Shown one piece after another: positions 25,841 through 32,811 of a DNA stretch of 32,879 bases. The position numbers and the translations under genes are program-made. The DNA is taken from NCBI GenBank assembly GCA_023227965.1, contig JALOCA010000035.1, forward strand, positions 1 to 32,879, read 5' to 3'. The notes beneath the pieces were generated by a model. It worked only from the letters and a program-made list of their open reading frames with translations, searched no databases and had not been told where the DNA came from. Position 1 is the first letter of the stretch. Every line of letters starts with the position of its first letter. This stretch comes from Lentimicrobiaceae bacterium (GTDB lineage: Bacteria; Bacteroidota; Bacteroidia; Bacteroidales; JALOCA01).

Positions 25841-27724
25841 GTGCAAGCTGAAAAATCAATCATAAAAATCCTTTTTACCTATGCAATTTTCTGGTTGTTG
25901 TTTTTTGTAATTGCCCGTAGTATCTTTTTTATATACTTTGCATCACATCTGAATGCAGATTCCATCAGGTTTTCTGAGGTGTTATTATCCTATTTATATG
26001 GTTTTCGTCTCGACATAACCACAATCAGTTACCTTTTAGTCTTTCCATTTTTTACAATTGTAATTCAATCATTTACATCTAAAAAATTTTATCAACCTCT
26101 TACCCGTTTCTACATATTTTTGTTCATTGTGTTATTTTCGTTGCTATATACCGCCGAACTGGGCACGTATGAAGAATGGCTTACCAAACTCCCCTATAAA
26201 GCACTTAATTACCTCAGGCATCCTGCTGAAATAGCAGGATCAGCCTCAACATTACAGTTTTTCTCTCTCATTTTCTTTTTTCTGTTACAGTCCATAATTT
26301 TTATAGGATTATACTTACGATTTTTTGAAAAAAAGTTTCCCCAACAAAAACCTAATTACATTGTCAGGGTACTAATTCTCTCCATATTTCCTGTTTTTAT
26401 TTTATTAGGAATCCGGGGGGGGGTACAACAAATACCTGTTAATCAAAGCCAATCATACTTTTCAAAACATAATATCCTGAATATAGGTGCAGTAAACTCT
26501 GCGTACAGCTTTTTCCACAGTGTGTATGAAAACATCAAAAATATTAACCAGAACCCATTTGCATTTTACGATGAGAAGGAAGCTACTAAAATTGTAAAAC
26601 AGATAAACACCCCATTATGCGACACAACACTGAAGGTTCTGAAAACACAGCGTCCGAATATAATTCTTATTATTCTCGAAAGCTGGTCGGCTGACCTGAT
26701 AGAGCAATTGGGTGGGAAACCCGGTATTACTCCTTGTTTTAACAATTTAATGAAAGACGGTATTTTATTTACTAAAGTATTTTCCAGCGGAACCCGTAGT
26801 GAACAGGGAATGGCGTGTATTTTAAGCGGTTTCCCAGCACATCCCTTATCTTCTATTACCGTTCAGCCCGATAAATTTGTCAAACTTCCAGGAATCAACA
26901 AGGAGTTAAAAAAAGTGGGATATTTTTCTTCTTTTTATTTTGGCGGACAACTCATTTATGGAAATATGAAAGGGTACATAATGAGTAATCGTTTTGATAA
27001 AGTTACAGAAATATATGATTTTAATAAAGAAAAAAACATAATTTATGGCAAGCTGGGTGTTCACGATGAGTTTTTGTTTAACCGTGTAATAAAAGATTTA
27101 GAATACCAAAAAGAACCTTTTTTTACTGTAGCTTACACTCTTTCAACCCACTCCCCTTACGATCAACCCATGAAGGATACCATACTGTGGGGTGGAAAAA
27201 TGAAAGGGTACTTGAATGCAGCATATTATACGGATAAATGCATCGGAAACTTCATAGAAAAAGCTCGTAAACAACCTTGGTTTAAAAATACTTTATTTGT
27301 TTTTGTTGCCGACCATGGGCATCCTACATACAGAAAATGGCATCCTTTTTCACCTAATTTTTTTCATCTTCCCTTATTCTTTTATGGGGATGTAATTAAA
27401 GATGAGTTTAAAAATACAAAAATCTCTCACCTCGGAACACAATACGATATAGCCTCTACCCTATTGCCCTTATTAGGTTTGGATGATTCTGCCTTCCGTT
27501 GGAGCAAAAATCTGTTAAACCCTTGCTCTCCACAATATGCTTACTTTGCATTTGAAGAAGGTGTAGGATGGATAAGACCAAAAGGGTACTTTGTTTATGA
27601 TAAAAAAACAGATAGATTTTTCTTTCTTGAAATCAATAAAAAAGATATTGAATATTACAATCGTCTTATAAAAGAAGGAAAATCTTACCTTCAGGAGGTA
27701 TTCCAAGCATATATGCAGTACTAA
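25841..27724 (+). CDS. LTA synthase-like membrane sulfatase/phosphotransferase family protein
   Basis: 627-residue membrane enzyme of the alkaline-phosphatase superfamily. Five hydrophobic segments in about residues 8-195 form the membrane part. The extracytoplasmic sulfatase domain starts near residue 275 with NIILIILESWSADLI (metal-site Glu). The nucleophile region is SSGTRSEQGMACIL; Thr318 or Ser320 is the likely nucleophile, and the position I would expect to be Thr reads Ser320. Further metal ligands are in VADHGHPTY. In Bacteroidota such proteins act on phospholipids or surface glycans; the substrate is unknown. Start is GTG at 25841. A G9 tract lies within codons 192-195. Confidence 0.9.
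   Translation: MQAEKSIIKILFTYAIFWLLFFVIARSIFFIYFASHLNADSIRFSEVLLSYLYGFRLDITTISYLLVFPFFTIVIQSFTSKKFYQPLTRFYIFLFIVLFSLLYTAELGTYEEWLTKLPYKALNYLRHPAEIAGSASTLQFFSLIFFFLLQSIIFIGLYLRFFEKKFPQQKPNYIVRVLILSIFPVFILLGIRGGVQQIPVNQSQSYFSKHNILNIGAVNSAYSFFHSVYENIKNINQNPFAFYDEKEATKIVKQINTPLCDTTLKVLKTQRPNIILIILESWSADLIEQLGGKPGITPCFNNLMKDGILFTKVFSSGTRSEQGMACILSGFPAHPLSSITVQPDKFVKLPGINKELKKVGYFSSFYFGGQLIYGNMKGYIMSNRFDKVTEIYDFNKEKNIIYGKLGVHDEFLFNRVIKDLEYQKEPFFTVAYTLSTHSPYDQPMKDTILWGGKMKGYLNAAYYTDKCIGNFIEKARKQPWFKNTLFVFVADHGHPTYRKWHPFSPNFFHLPLFFYGDVIKDEFKNTKISHLGTQYDIASTLLPLLGLDDSAFRWSKNLLNPCSPQYAYFAFEEGVGWIRPKGYFVYDKKTDRFFFLEINKKDIEYYNRLIKEGKSYLQEVFQAYMQY
26415..26423 (+). repeat. G9 homopolymer inside the LTA-synthase-like gene
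   Basis: Nine consecutive G residues encode part of Arg-Gly-Gly-Val at codons 192-195, just after the last membrane segment. In this AT-rich sequence it is the longest G run seen. Confidence 0.9.
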
Positions 27725-27727
27725 AAT

Positions 27728-27758
27728 AAAAAAGCCTCCAATTTTTGGAGGCTTTTTT
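27728..27758. terminator. Bidirectional terminator between convergent genes
   Basis: A perfect 13 bp stem (A6GCCTCCA with TGGAGGCT6) and a 5-nt loop. T runs follow on both strands, so it serves the LTA-synthase-like gene (+) and the FKBP operon (-). Confidence 0.92.
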
Positions 27759-27773
27759 ATCATTAATATTTTT

Positions 27774-29096
27774 TTATTTTACTTCCAGTAATTCCACATC
27801 AAAAACCAAGGAAGAATATGCAGGAATATCATTTCCCATTGCCCTTTCACCGTATGCTAATTTTGAAGGAACAATCAATGTAGCCTTTCCACCTACTTTC
27901 ATCTTGGCAATGGCTTCATCCCAACCGGGTATCACTTCTCCTTTTCCCAACGTGAATTCAAAGGGTTGTTTGCGGTCGAGTGAAGAATCAAATTTTTTAC
28001 CATTAAAAAGTTTGCCGGTATAGTGCACCTTCACTTTTTTACCTGCAGATGCTTGTGCTCCGGTACCTTTTTTTGTTTCAATGTAATATAAACCACTGGC
28101 TGTGGGTTTTGTGGTAATTTTATTATCTTTCAAATATTTGTCGAGCAAAACAGTTTCCTGGGATTTCAGTTTATCACTTTCTATCTGTGCTTGTTTTTGT
28201 TTTTCTGCCATTTCTTTTTCATAAGCAGCTTTCGTGCGAATTTTTACAACTTCAATATCATAAAGAAGGGGGGAAAAAGGAGGAATTATTCCTTGTCGTC
28301 CCTGTTCACCAAATGCAAGTTTGGAAGGAATAATAAGTTTGGCTTTGCCTCCTTGTTTCATCATCCCTATGGCTTCGTCTGAGCCTGCATTATCCATTTT
28401 TTTACCATATTCCAGTTCTACAGGTTGCCCCTTGTCGTAAGTAGAAAAAATAGGAGTGCCATTTAAAAATTTAATGGCGGCATGTATCGTTACCATATCG
28501 CCAATTTGTGGCAAGTTTCCATTTCCCGCCTTAGTTTCCATATAGTACAAACCATCTGCTGTGGGATTTACAGTAATCTTATTATCTGTAACATACTTAG
28601 CAATATCCTCAGTTTCTTTTTTACTTAATTGTTCATTTTTTATTTTAGTTTCTTTTTCCAACTGTTCTTTGGTTTGAACTTTTAATAATTTTACATCAAA
28701 ATAAAGAACGCTATTGCTATCAATCATCGGTGGACGTGAAGGATATCCTGCTGTTTTAATAAAAAACGAATCCGCATTAATAATAAAAGAAGCACTATCA
28801 CCAACATGCATTAAAGCAAGCGCCTCAAAAATATCTCCTTTATAATCAGATTTTTTCATCGGAAGCCTCATGGGTTCCGGATTGTTTTTGCTATCAAATA
28901 AAACAGTATCTTTTGTACGGTAAACAAGTTTTAAAGTAAGCACATCACCTTCTTTGGGTTGTATGGAGTCTTTATTTTTAGTATAAAACTTGTAATATAA
29001 CCCGTTAGAAGTTTTCTTAAACCCGGGGTACTTTGAACAGGCAAACAATACCAACGCCAAGACAGGCAAAATTGATAAAACACGGTTAATTTTCAT
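27774..29096 (-). CDS. Three-domain FKBP-type peptidyl-prolyl isomerase lipoprotein
   Basis: 440-residue envelope lipoprotein; lipobox LFAC puts the lipidated Cys near residue 20. Three FKBP domains in tandem: about 30-115 (degenerate, active-site residues largely lost), 170-265 (partly degenerate) and 340-440. The last has VHYTGKLFNGKKFDSS, VIPGWDEAI and LAYGERAMGNDIPAYSSLVFDVELLEV, a full set of isomerase and FK506-pocket residues. Domains two and three are each preceded by the same kind of helix plus GLYYxETKxGxG module, which shows duplication within the gene. It folds proteins at the cell surface or periplasm. It follows the single-domain FKBP gene by 14 bp. Confidence 0.93.
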   Translation of the reverse strand: MKINRVLSILPVLALVLFACSKYPGFKKTSNGLYYKFYTKNKDSIQPKEGDVLTLKLVYRTKDTVLFDSKNNPEPMRLPMKKSDYKGDIFEALALMHVGDSASFIINADSFFIKTAGYPSRPPMIDSNSVLYFDVKLLKVQTKEQLEKETKIKNEQLSKKETEDIAKYVTDNKITVNPTADGLYYMETKAGNGNLPQIGDMVTIHAAIKFLNGTPIFSTYDKGQPVELEYGKKMDNAGSDEAIGMMKQGGKAKLIIPSKLAFGEQGRQGIIPPFSPLLYDIEVVKIRTKAAYEKEMAEKQKQAQIESDKLKSQETVLLDKYLKDNKITTKPTASGLYYIETKKGTGAQASAGKKVKVHYTGKLFNGKKFDSSLDRKQPFEFTLGKGEVIPGWDEAIAKMKVGGKATLIVPSKLAYGERAMGNDIPAYSSLVFDVELLEVK

Positions 29097-29110
29097 ATTC
29101 TTATTATAAT

Positions 29111-29644
29111 TTATTGGTTTTCTTTTAATTCAACAAGTTCAATATCATATATCAAGGTAGCCTTAGGGGGAATTTTATCTCCATCGCCTACCAATCCAAA
29201 AGCAAGGTGCGAAGGTATAATAAATTTTGCTCTTTCCCCTAATCTGAGTAATAAGATTCCTTCTTCGATACCACTTTCTACGCCCCCCCTTCCTATTAAA
29301 AATTCTTTACAACCCAAGTCGTCAGAGGTATAGCATAATTCACCGCTCATTAAATGTACCGAATATGCTATCCGGGCTATTTTACCGATTTCAGCTTTTT
29401 CTCCGTTTCCTTTTTTGTAAATAAAAAACCGCAAACCTGTACCCGTAGTGGTCATACTCCATTTGTGTCTCTGAATATATTCATTAATTTTAAGGTCTTC
29501 ATTTTTAACCAATTTTTTATTAACATTAATTAATGGATCTTTTAATAATGCAGGATTTGTGTTTCCGTCATGCTGTTTCTGCCTGTAACAAGAGTTACAA
29601 ACCAAAAGCAGAGTAAATAATGCTAATAAAAATCTGTTTTTCAT
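29111..29644 (-). CDS. Single-domain FKBP-type peptidyl-prolyl isomerase lipoprotein
   Basis: 177 residues from the ATG at 29644. This start gives MKNRFLLALFTLLLVCNSC, a lipoprotein signal peptide; the frame stays open further upstream, but that part lies inside the nrnA-like gene and would bury the signal. The FKBP domain (about residues 90-175) keeps LAFGLVGDGDKIPPKATLIYDIELVEL, while the canonical hydrophobic VIxGW centre reads GGVESGIEEG. The domain is preceded by the same helix plus GLRFFIYKKGNG module as in the three-domain protein. It starts 4 bp after the nrnA-like stop codon, so the operon order is nrnA, fkbp1, fkbp3. Confidence 0.9.
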   Translation of the reverse strand: MKNRFLLALFTLLLVCNSCYRQKQHDGNTNPALLKDPLINVNKKLVKNEDLKINEYIQRHKWSMTTTGTGLRFFIYKKGNGEKAEIGKIARIAYSVHLMSGELCYTSDDLGCKEFLIGRGGVESGIEEGILLLRLGERAKFIIPSHLAFGLVGDGDKIPPKATLIYDIELVELKENQ

Positions 29645-29648
29645 TGTT

Positions 29649-30674
29649 TTATTCACAAACACACGTAAGTTGTTGTTTATATGCAGGTAATAACGATTCA
29701 AAATATTGTAATGTTTCCGAGAACGATAATTCGGAATCAGCGCCTGCTGCATTAGCATGTCCACCTCCTTTAAAATGTTTATTGGCAAATTCGTTAACCT
29801 TAAAATTTCCTTTCGATCGAAGCGACAACCGTACTATATTTTCTTTTTCAGTGAATAACACTGCAAAATTAATACCGCTTATTGCCAATGCATAATTAAC
29901 CACTCCTTCCGTATCGCCTACCTGATAATCATATTTTGCTAAGTCATCCTTTGACAAATAAATGTAAGCTGTGCCCAGTTCCTTATTTACTACAAGCCTT
30001 TCTTTTAAGCAGAAACCTAATAAACGCATTCTGTCTTCTGAATACGTATCATACACTAATTGGTGTATCTTTTCACCGTTGATTCCAAGTCTGAATAACT
30101 GCGCAATTAACCTGTAGGTTTTTTCATAATTACATGAATAACTAAACGAACCCGTGTCGGTCATTATTCCGGTATAAATGCATTCAGCAATTTCTTTATT
30201 AATTAATTCATCCTTTTCCAATTGAAATATAAAATCATATACAAGTTCGGAAGTTGAAGAAGTATTTATTTGTGAGAAAATTATGTCGAATTCATCTTCA
30301 GGATATGGATGATGATCTATCATGATACGAAAAGCAGATGAGGTTTTGATAATACTTCCCAATTTTCCTATTCTTGAAAGTGCATTAAAATCAAGGCAAA
30401 ATATCACATTGGCACTATTTACTATTTCTTCAGCTCCTAATTTATTATTCTCGTAAATAATAATTTTTTCAGAACCAGGCATCCATGTATAAAACGAAGG
30501 AAAATCATTAGGTAAAATTATATGTACAATATACTGTTGTTCCTTGAAAAAGTGATACAAAGCAAGCGAAGCCCCCACTGCATCACCATCAGGATTAGAA
30601 TGGCTAACAATAAGTATCCGTTTTGCACTTGATATTTTTCGGTTGATGGTTAATAATTGAAATTTATTTAACAT
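29649..30674 (-). CDS. nrnA: DHH/DHHA1 phosphoesterase, NrnA-like oligoribonuclease / pAp phosphatase
   Basis: Degrades short RNA (nanoRNA) and dephosphorylates 3'-phosphoadenosine 5'-phosphate. The protein has 341 aa, normal for NrnA. Motif I is SHSNPDGDAVGAS (His25, Asp29, Asp31), then LDFNALSRIG, the DHH triplet in MIDHHPYPEDEF (about 118-120) and TGIMTDTGSFSYS. The DHHA1 domain ends with KGGGHANAAGA (about 303-313), the substrate-binding GGGH loop. All metal ligands are present. It heads an operon with two FKBP lipoproteins and diverges from ndk. Confidence 0.94.
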   Translation of the reverse strand: MLNKFQLLTINRKISSAKRILIVSHSNPDGDAVGASLALYHFFKEQQYIVHIILPNDFPSFYTWMPGSEKIIIYENNKLGAEEIVNSANVIFCLDFNALSRIGKLGSIIKTSSAFRIMIDHHPYPEDEFDIIFSQINTSSTSELVYDFIFQLEKDELINKEIAECIYTGIMTDTGSFSYSCNYEKTYRLIAQLFRLGINGEKIHQLVYDTYSEDRMRLLGFCLKERLVVNKELGTAYIYLSKDDLAKYDYQVGDTEGVVNYALAISGINFAVLFTEKENIVRLSLRSKGNFKVNEFANKHFKGGGHANAAGADSELSFSETLQYFESLLPAYKQQLTCVCE

Positions 30675-30720
30675 AAAAATATATAAAATTCACTTTTTGA
30701 AAAAATAAGAATTATAGTGG

Positions 30721-30728
30721 CAAAATTA
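30721..30728 (-). promoter_or_regulatory. Candidate -7 element for the nrnA-FKBP operon
   Basis: TAATTTTG on the minus strand followed by C, 47 bp before the nrnA-like ATG. A TTTC lies 22 bp upstream, slightly outside the usual spacing. Confidence 0.4.
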
Positions 30729-30771
30729 AAAAATAGTTTTAACTTTACATGAAATTGTAACTATGTTGCCT

Positions 30772-31191
30772 ATGAGTGGAAATAAAACATTTACAATAAT
30801 AAAGCCCCTCGCAGTACAAAAAGGGTTTATTGGTCCGATATTAAATAAGATTAATGAAGCAGGTTTTCGAATTACTGCAATGAAATTCATTAAATTAACT
30901 CAGGAAAGTGCATCTGATTTTTATGCTGAACATATGGGTAAACCTTTTTATGAGCCATTAATAAATTTTATGTCTTCTGCTCCTGTTGTAGTAGCAATTC
31001 TTGAAAAAGAAAATGCTGTGGAAGAATACCGTAAATTAATCGGCAGCACCGATCCTGCAAAAGCAGCCGTAGGGACAATTCGTAATCTATATGGTACTAC
31101 TTTACAACAAAATGCAGTACATGGTTCTGACTCTGATACCAATGCAGAAAGAGAATGCAATTATTTTTTCTCTTGCATTGAAAGATTTTAG
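30772..31191 (+). CDS. ndk: Nucleoside-diphosphate kinase
   Basis: Transfers the gamma phosphate from NTPs to NDPs via a phosphohistidine. I prefer the ATG at 30772 (MSGNKTFTIIKP, 139 aa) since it matches the family start; an in-frame ATG at 30763 adds three residues. The active-site His lies in NAVHGSDSDTNAERE and the GTIRNLYG helix is intact. The usual KPDAV motif reads KPLAV, so a widely conserved Asp is Leu; variation here is known in Bacteroides-type enzymes as I recall. It is divergent from nrnA and ends 7 bp before the convergent XRE gene. Confidence 0.95.
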   Translation: MSGNKTFTIIKPLAVQKGFIGPILNKINEAGFRITAMKFIKLTQESASDFYAEHMGKPFYEPLINFMSSAPVVVAILEKENAVEEYRKLIGSTDPAKAAVGTIRNLYGTTLQQNAVHGSDSDTNAERECNYFFSCIERF

Positions 31192-31198
31192 GGAAGGT

Positions 31199-31741
31199 CT
31201 ATCCTTTTAAAAATTCCTCAAATGTTTGATCAGAGTAGAAAAGTATAATTTTTTTTACCTTTCTATCATTTTCTTCTTTTAATGATAATCCTTCTCTTAG
31301 TTCTAAGGGGGTGGTAATAAATTCATTTGTTATTTCTTCTTTTTTTACAGTACCCTCTATATTTGTATTTTCTGACTTAGTGAATGAAGTAGGGTTTTCT
31401 TTTGTTGGAAATTTATCTTCCTGTTTTTGTTCCATTGTAGAAAACAAATCTTGTTCACTAATTGGCATAGATTTTTCTGTCCATTCTTCAATTGTAGTTT
31501 TTTCATTTGTATTTACATTCGGGCTCGTCTGCAATTTAATCATAGCACCTGTACCAAAAAGTAACCAATTTGTATCAACCTCTGGAAACCGTTTTAAAAT
31601 CCGTTGTACAAATTCAAGACTCGGTTTATTTCTCCCTGTTAAAACGTGTGACATGCTTGAACGTTGAATGCCGATTTCGTCTGCAAATTGTGAGGAGGTC
31701 ATATTTGCAGTTTTTATAAGTAATAGTATTCTTTCAATCAT
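31199..31741 (-). CDS. XRE-family helix-turn-helix transcriptional regulator
   Basis: 180-residue DNA-binding protein. Residues 4-58 form a Cro/C1-type HTH, with recognition region FADEIGIQRSSMSHVLTGRNKPSLEFVQRIL, followed by VDTNWLLFGTGAM, which is typical of Bacteroidota members. The middle (about 70-150) is low-complexity, rich in Glu, Lys and Thr, and probably disordered. The C-terminus KIILFYSDQTFEEFLK is a short conserved tail. There is no protease or ligand domain as in phage repressors. Its promoter is a perfect consensus match and lies next to a hexamer array and palindromes, so autoregulation is plausible (inference). Confidence 0.9.
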   Translation of the reverse strand: MIERILLLIKTANMTSSQFADEIGIQRSSMSHVLTGRNKPSLEFVQRILKRFPEVDTNWLLFGTGAMIKLQTSPNVNTNEKTTIEEWTEKSMPISEQDLFSTMEQKQEDKFPTKENPTSFTKSENTNIEGTVKKEEITNEFITTPLELREGLSLKEENDRKVKKIILFYSDQTFEEFLKG

Positions 31742-31765
31742 TTTAATAATGTATCTAATTGTTTA

Positions 31766-31798
31766 CAAACATAAACATAATTTAAATACAAAACCAAA
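31766..31798 (-). promoter_or_regulatory. Bacteroidota-type promoter of the XRE gene
   Basis: On the minus strand TTTG (31798-31795), 21 bp, then TATGTTTG (31773-31766): full consensus. Transcription would start near 31758, about 17 nt before the ATG. Confidence 0.6.
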
Positions 31799-31810
31799 AC
31801 TACGAATTTT

Positions 31811-31840
31811 ACATTTACATTTATATTTACATTTGTACTT
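31811..31840. repeat. Five-unit hexamer array upstream of the XRE promoter
   Basis: Units ACATTT, ACATTT, ATATTT, ACATTT, GTACTT follow without gaps. The array begins 12 bp upstream of the XRE -33 element. Confidence 0.6.
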
Positions 31841-32037
31841 ATTTAAACTTTTAATGAAATTAAATCATTATATAATACAATTATTAAGATTTTTAATATA
31901 TTTTAATACATAATTTTCTAATATTTATTTTTTAATCATAATTATTCAATATTTACTTCATACAATTATATATATATAACTGATTTATTGCATTTAAAAC
32001 TGTTAAAATAAAATATTCGATATAATTTTTAATGATT

Positions 32038-32159
32038 TACATATGTATTATATAATATCATGAATACACATATGTGTATTTTATTTATATTCAATTAAAT
32101 GTATAATTGTTAATTTTACAAATTACATACGTGAATGATTATGTATTACATATGTAATA
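32038..32159. promoter_or_regulatory. Three palindromic ACATATGT sites
   Basis: Perfect palindromes of 10 bp (32038-32047), 18 bp (32063-32080) and 16 bp (32144-32159), each centred on ACATATGT. Centre-to-centre distances are 29 and 80 bp. They resemble dimer-binding operators; the binding protein is unknown. Confidence 0.45.
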
Positions 32160-32230
32160 TAACTTTTTGACTATTTTCTACATTTAGACATTTCATAAAT
32201 TACATTTCTCCCTTAACTACTAATAATTTT

Positions 32231-32353
32231 TTAATTATAATGAAATAAATATTTCCCATTGCAAAGCGGAAAATACATACAGTTTACATTAAAATAAAAG
32301 AAACCAAAAAATTGTTTGATGAATGAGGAAAAATGGGGAAAATAGAATATTAG
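32231..32353 (+). pseudogene. Broken 3' fragment of a second guaD
   Basis: This matches the last 40 codons of guaD at 23796-23917. A one-base T insertion near 32252 shifts the frame, and the Trp codon of the YEW motif has become TGA. The fragment ends at the same TAG (32351-32353). No upstream part of guaD is present. It is a dead copy, in the same orientation as the intact gene. Confidence 0.85.
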
Positions 32354-32476
32354 ATTTGCTTATTACCTAATTTTTAAATTTTTTGCAACCATTTTTCCCT
32401 TTTATTTTCTTTTGAATGTTTAACAGTACCTATAGAGGTTATTTTTACTGGGTTTACCCCACAAAATTGCAATATG
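32231..32476 (+). repeat. Direct repeat, right copy
   Basis: Second copy of the segment at 23796-24040, same orientation, about 90% identical by eye, lying about 8.2 kb downstream of the first. Confidence 0.9.
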
Positions 32477-32811
32477 CCTTTTTTCATTGCATTATGCCCA
32501 GGTTGTTTTACAAAAAAACAATAATAAAAAGGAGGCGAGTCCATAGTAACTATAAGTCGTGCTGTTTTTCCTTTGAGATATTTATCCTACCATGGAGAAT
32601 TTTCCCGGTATTTGAAGGCAAAACCCGGTAAAAAAGTCCGGTCAATAAATCCTTTTAGTAAAGCCGGAAAAGTAGTTCAGATCAAACTTTAAATCTTTTA
32701 ATTCCAGTATTCTTACGTCTGCTCCTGCTTTTTTAGCAGATGACAAATATGTTTCAGCTATGAGATGACAAAAACGGCGTAATGGACATTTTTGATGCTG
32801 TTTATTTTCAT
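32350..32811 (-). pseudogene. NAD(P)H oxidoreductase (flavodoxin fold), degraded
   Basis: On the minus strand the family pattern is readable in pieces. First comes a start region (ATG at 32811), then after a frameshift FCHLIAETYLSSAKKAGADV and RILELKDLKFD. A deletion junction near 32645-32660 leads into KGFIDRTFLPGFAFKYREN, then SPW with a stop at 32587-32589 in place of a Trp, DKYLKGKTARLIVTMDSPP and GHNAMKKGILQFCGVNPVKI. A second stop is at 32374-32376. The part normally holding the WADHLVFVYPIWW segment is missing. These are hallmarks of NAD(P)H-dependent quinone reductases of the Flavodoxin_2 family, which bind FMN or FAD. Confidence 0.85.

Larger units (their letters stand above)
31742..32230. 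other. Very AT-rich non-coding region beside the XRE gene
   Basis: This 489 bp region has no gene. From left to right it holds the XRE promoter, a hexamer array (31811-31840), a featureless A/T stretch, and three palindromic sites with an ACATATGT core (32038-32159). It then runs into the right copy of the direct repeat. Confidence 0.7.

Noticed and set aside
29645..29788. Upstream extension of the single-domain FKBP gene
   Set aside because: It would overlap the nrnA-like gene and place 48 residues before a clear lipoprotein signal peptide, so the ATG at 29644 is the start.
31154..31179. 7 bp inverted repeat at the end of ndk as a terminator
   Set aside because: It lies within the coding region, is A/T-rich with a long loop, and is not followed by a T run.
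31811..31840. Hexamer array as a CRISPR array
   Set aside because: The units are 6 bp, contiguous and without spacers, and no cas gene is present.
24041..32230. The 8.2 kb between the direct repeats as a mobile element
   Set aside because: No integrase, transposase, relaxase or terminal inverted repeats are present and the contents are core genes, so local duplication is simpler.
31199..32230. XRE gene plus palindromes as a prophage immunity region
   Set aside because: No phage gene is nearby, the protein lacks a repressor cleavage domain, and it sits beside ndk.
32416..32631. 71-codon plus-strand open frame at the right end
   Set aside because: It lies opposite the oxidoreductase pseudogene, whose minus-strand translation matches a known family; the plus-strand frame is a shadow.
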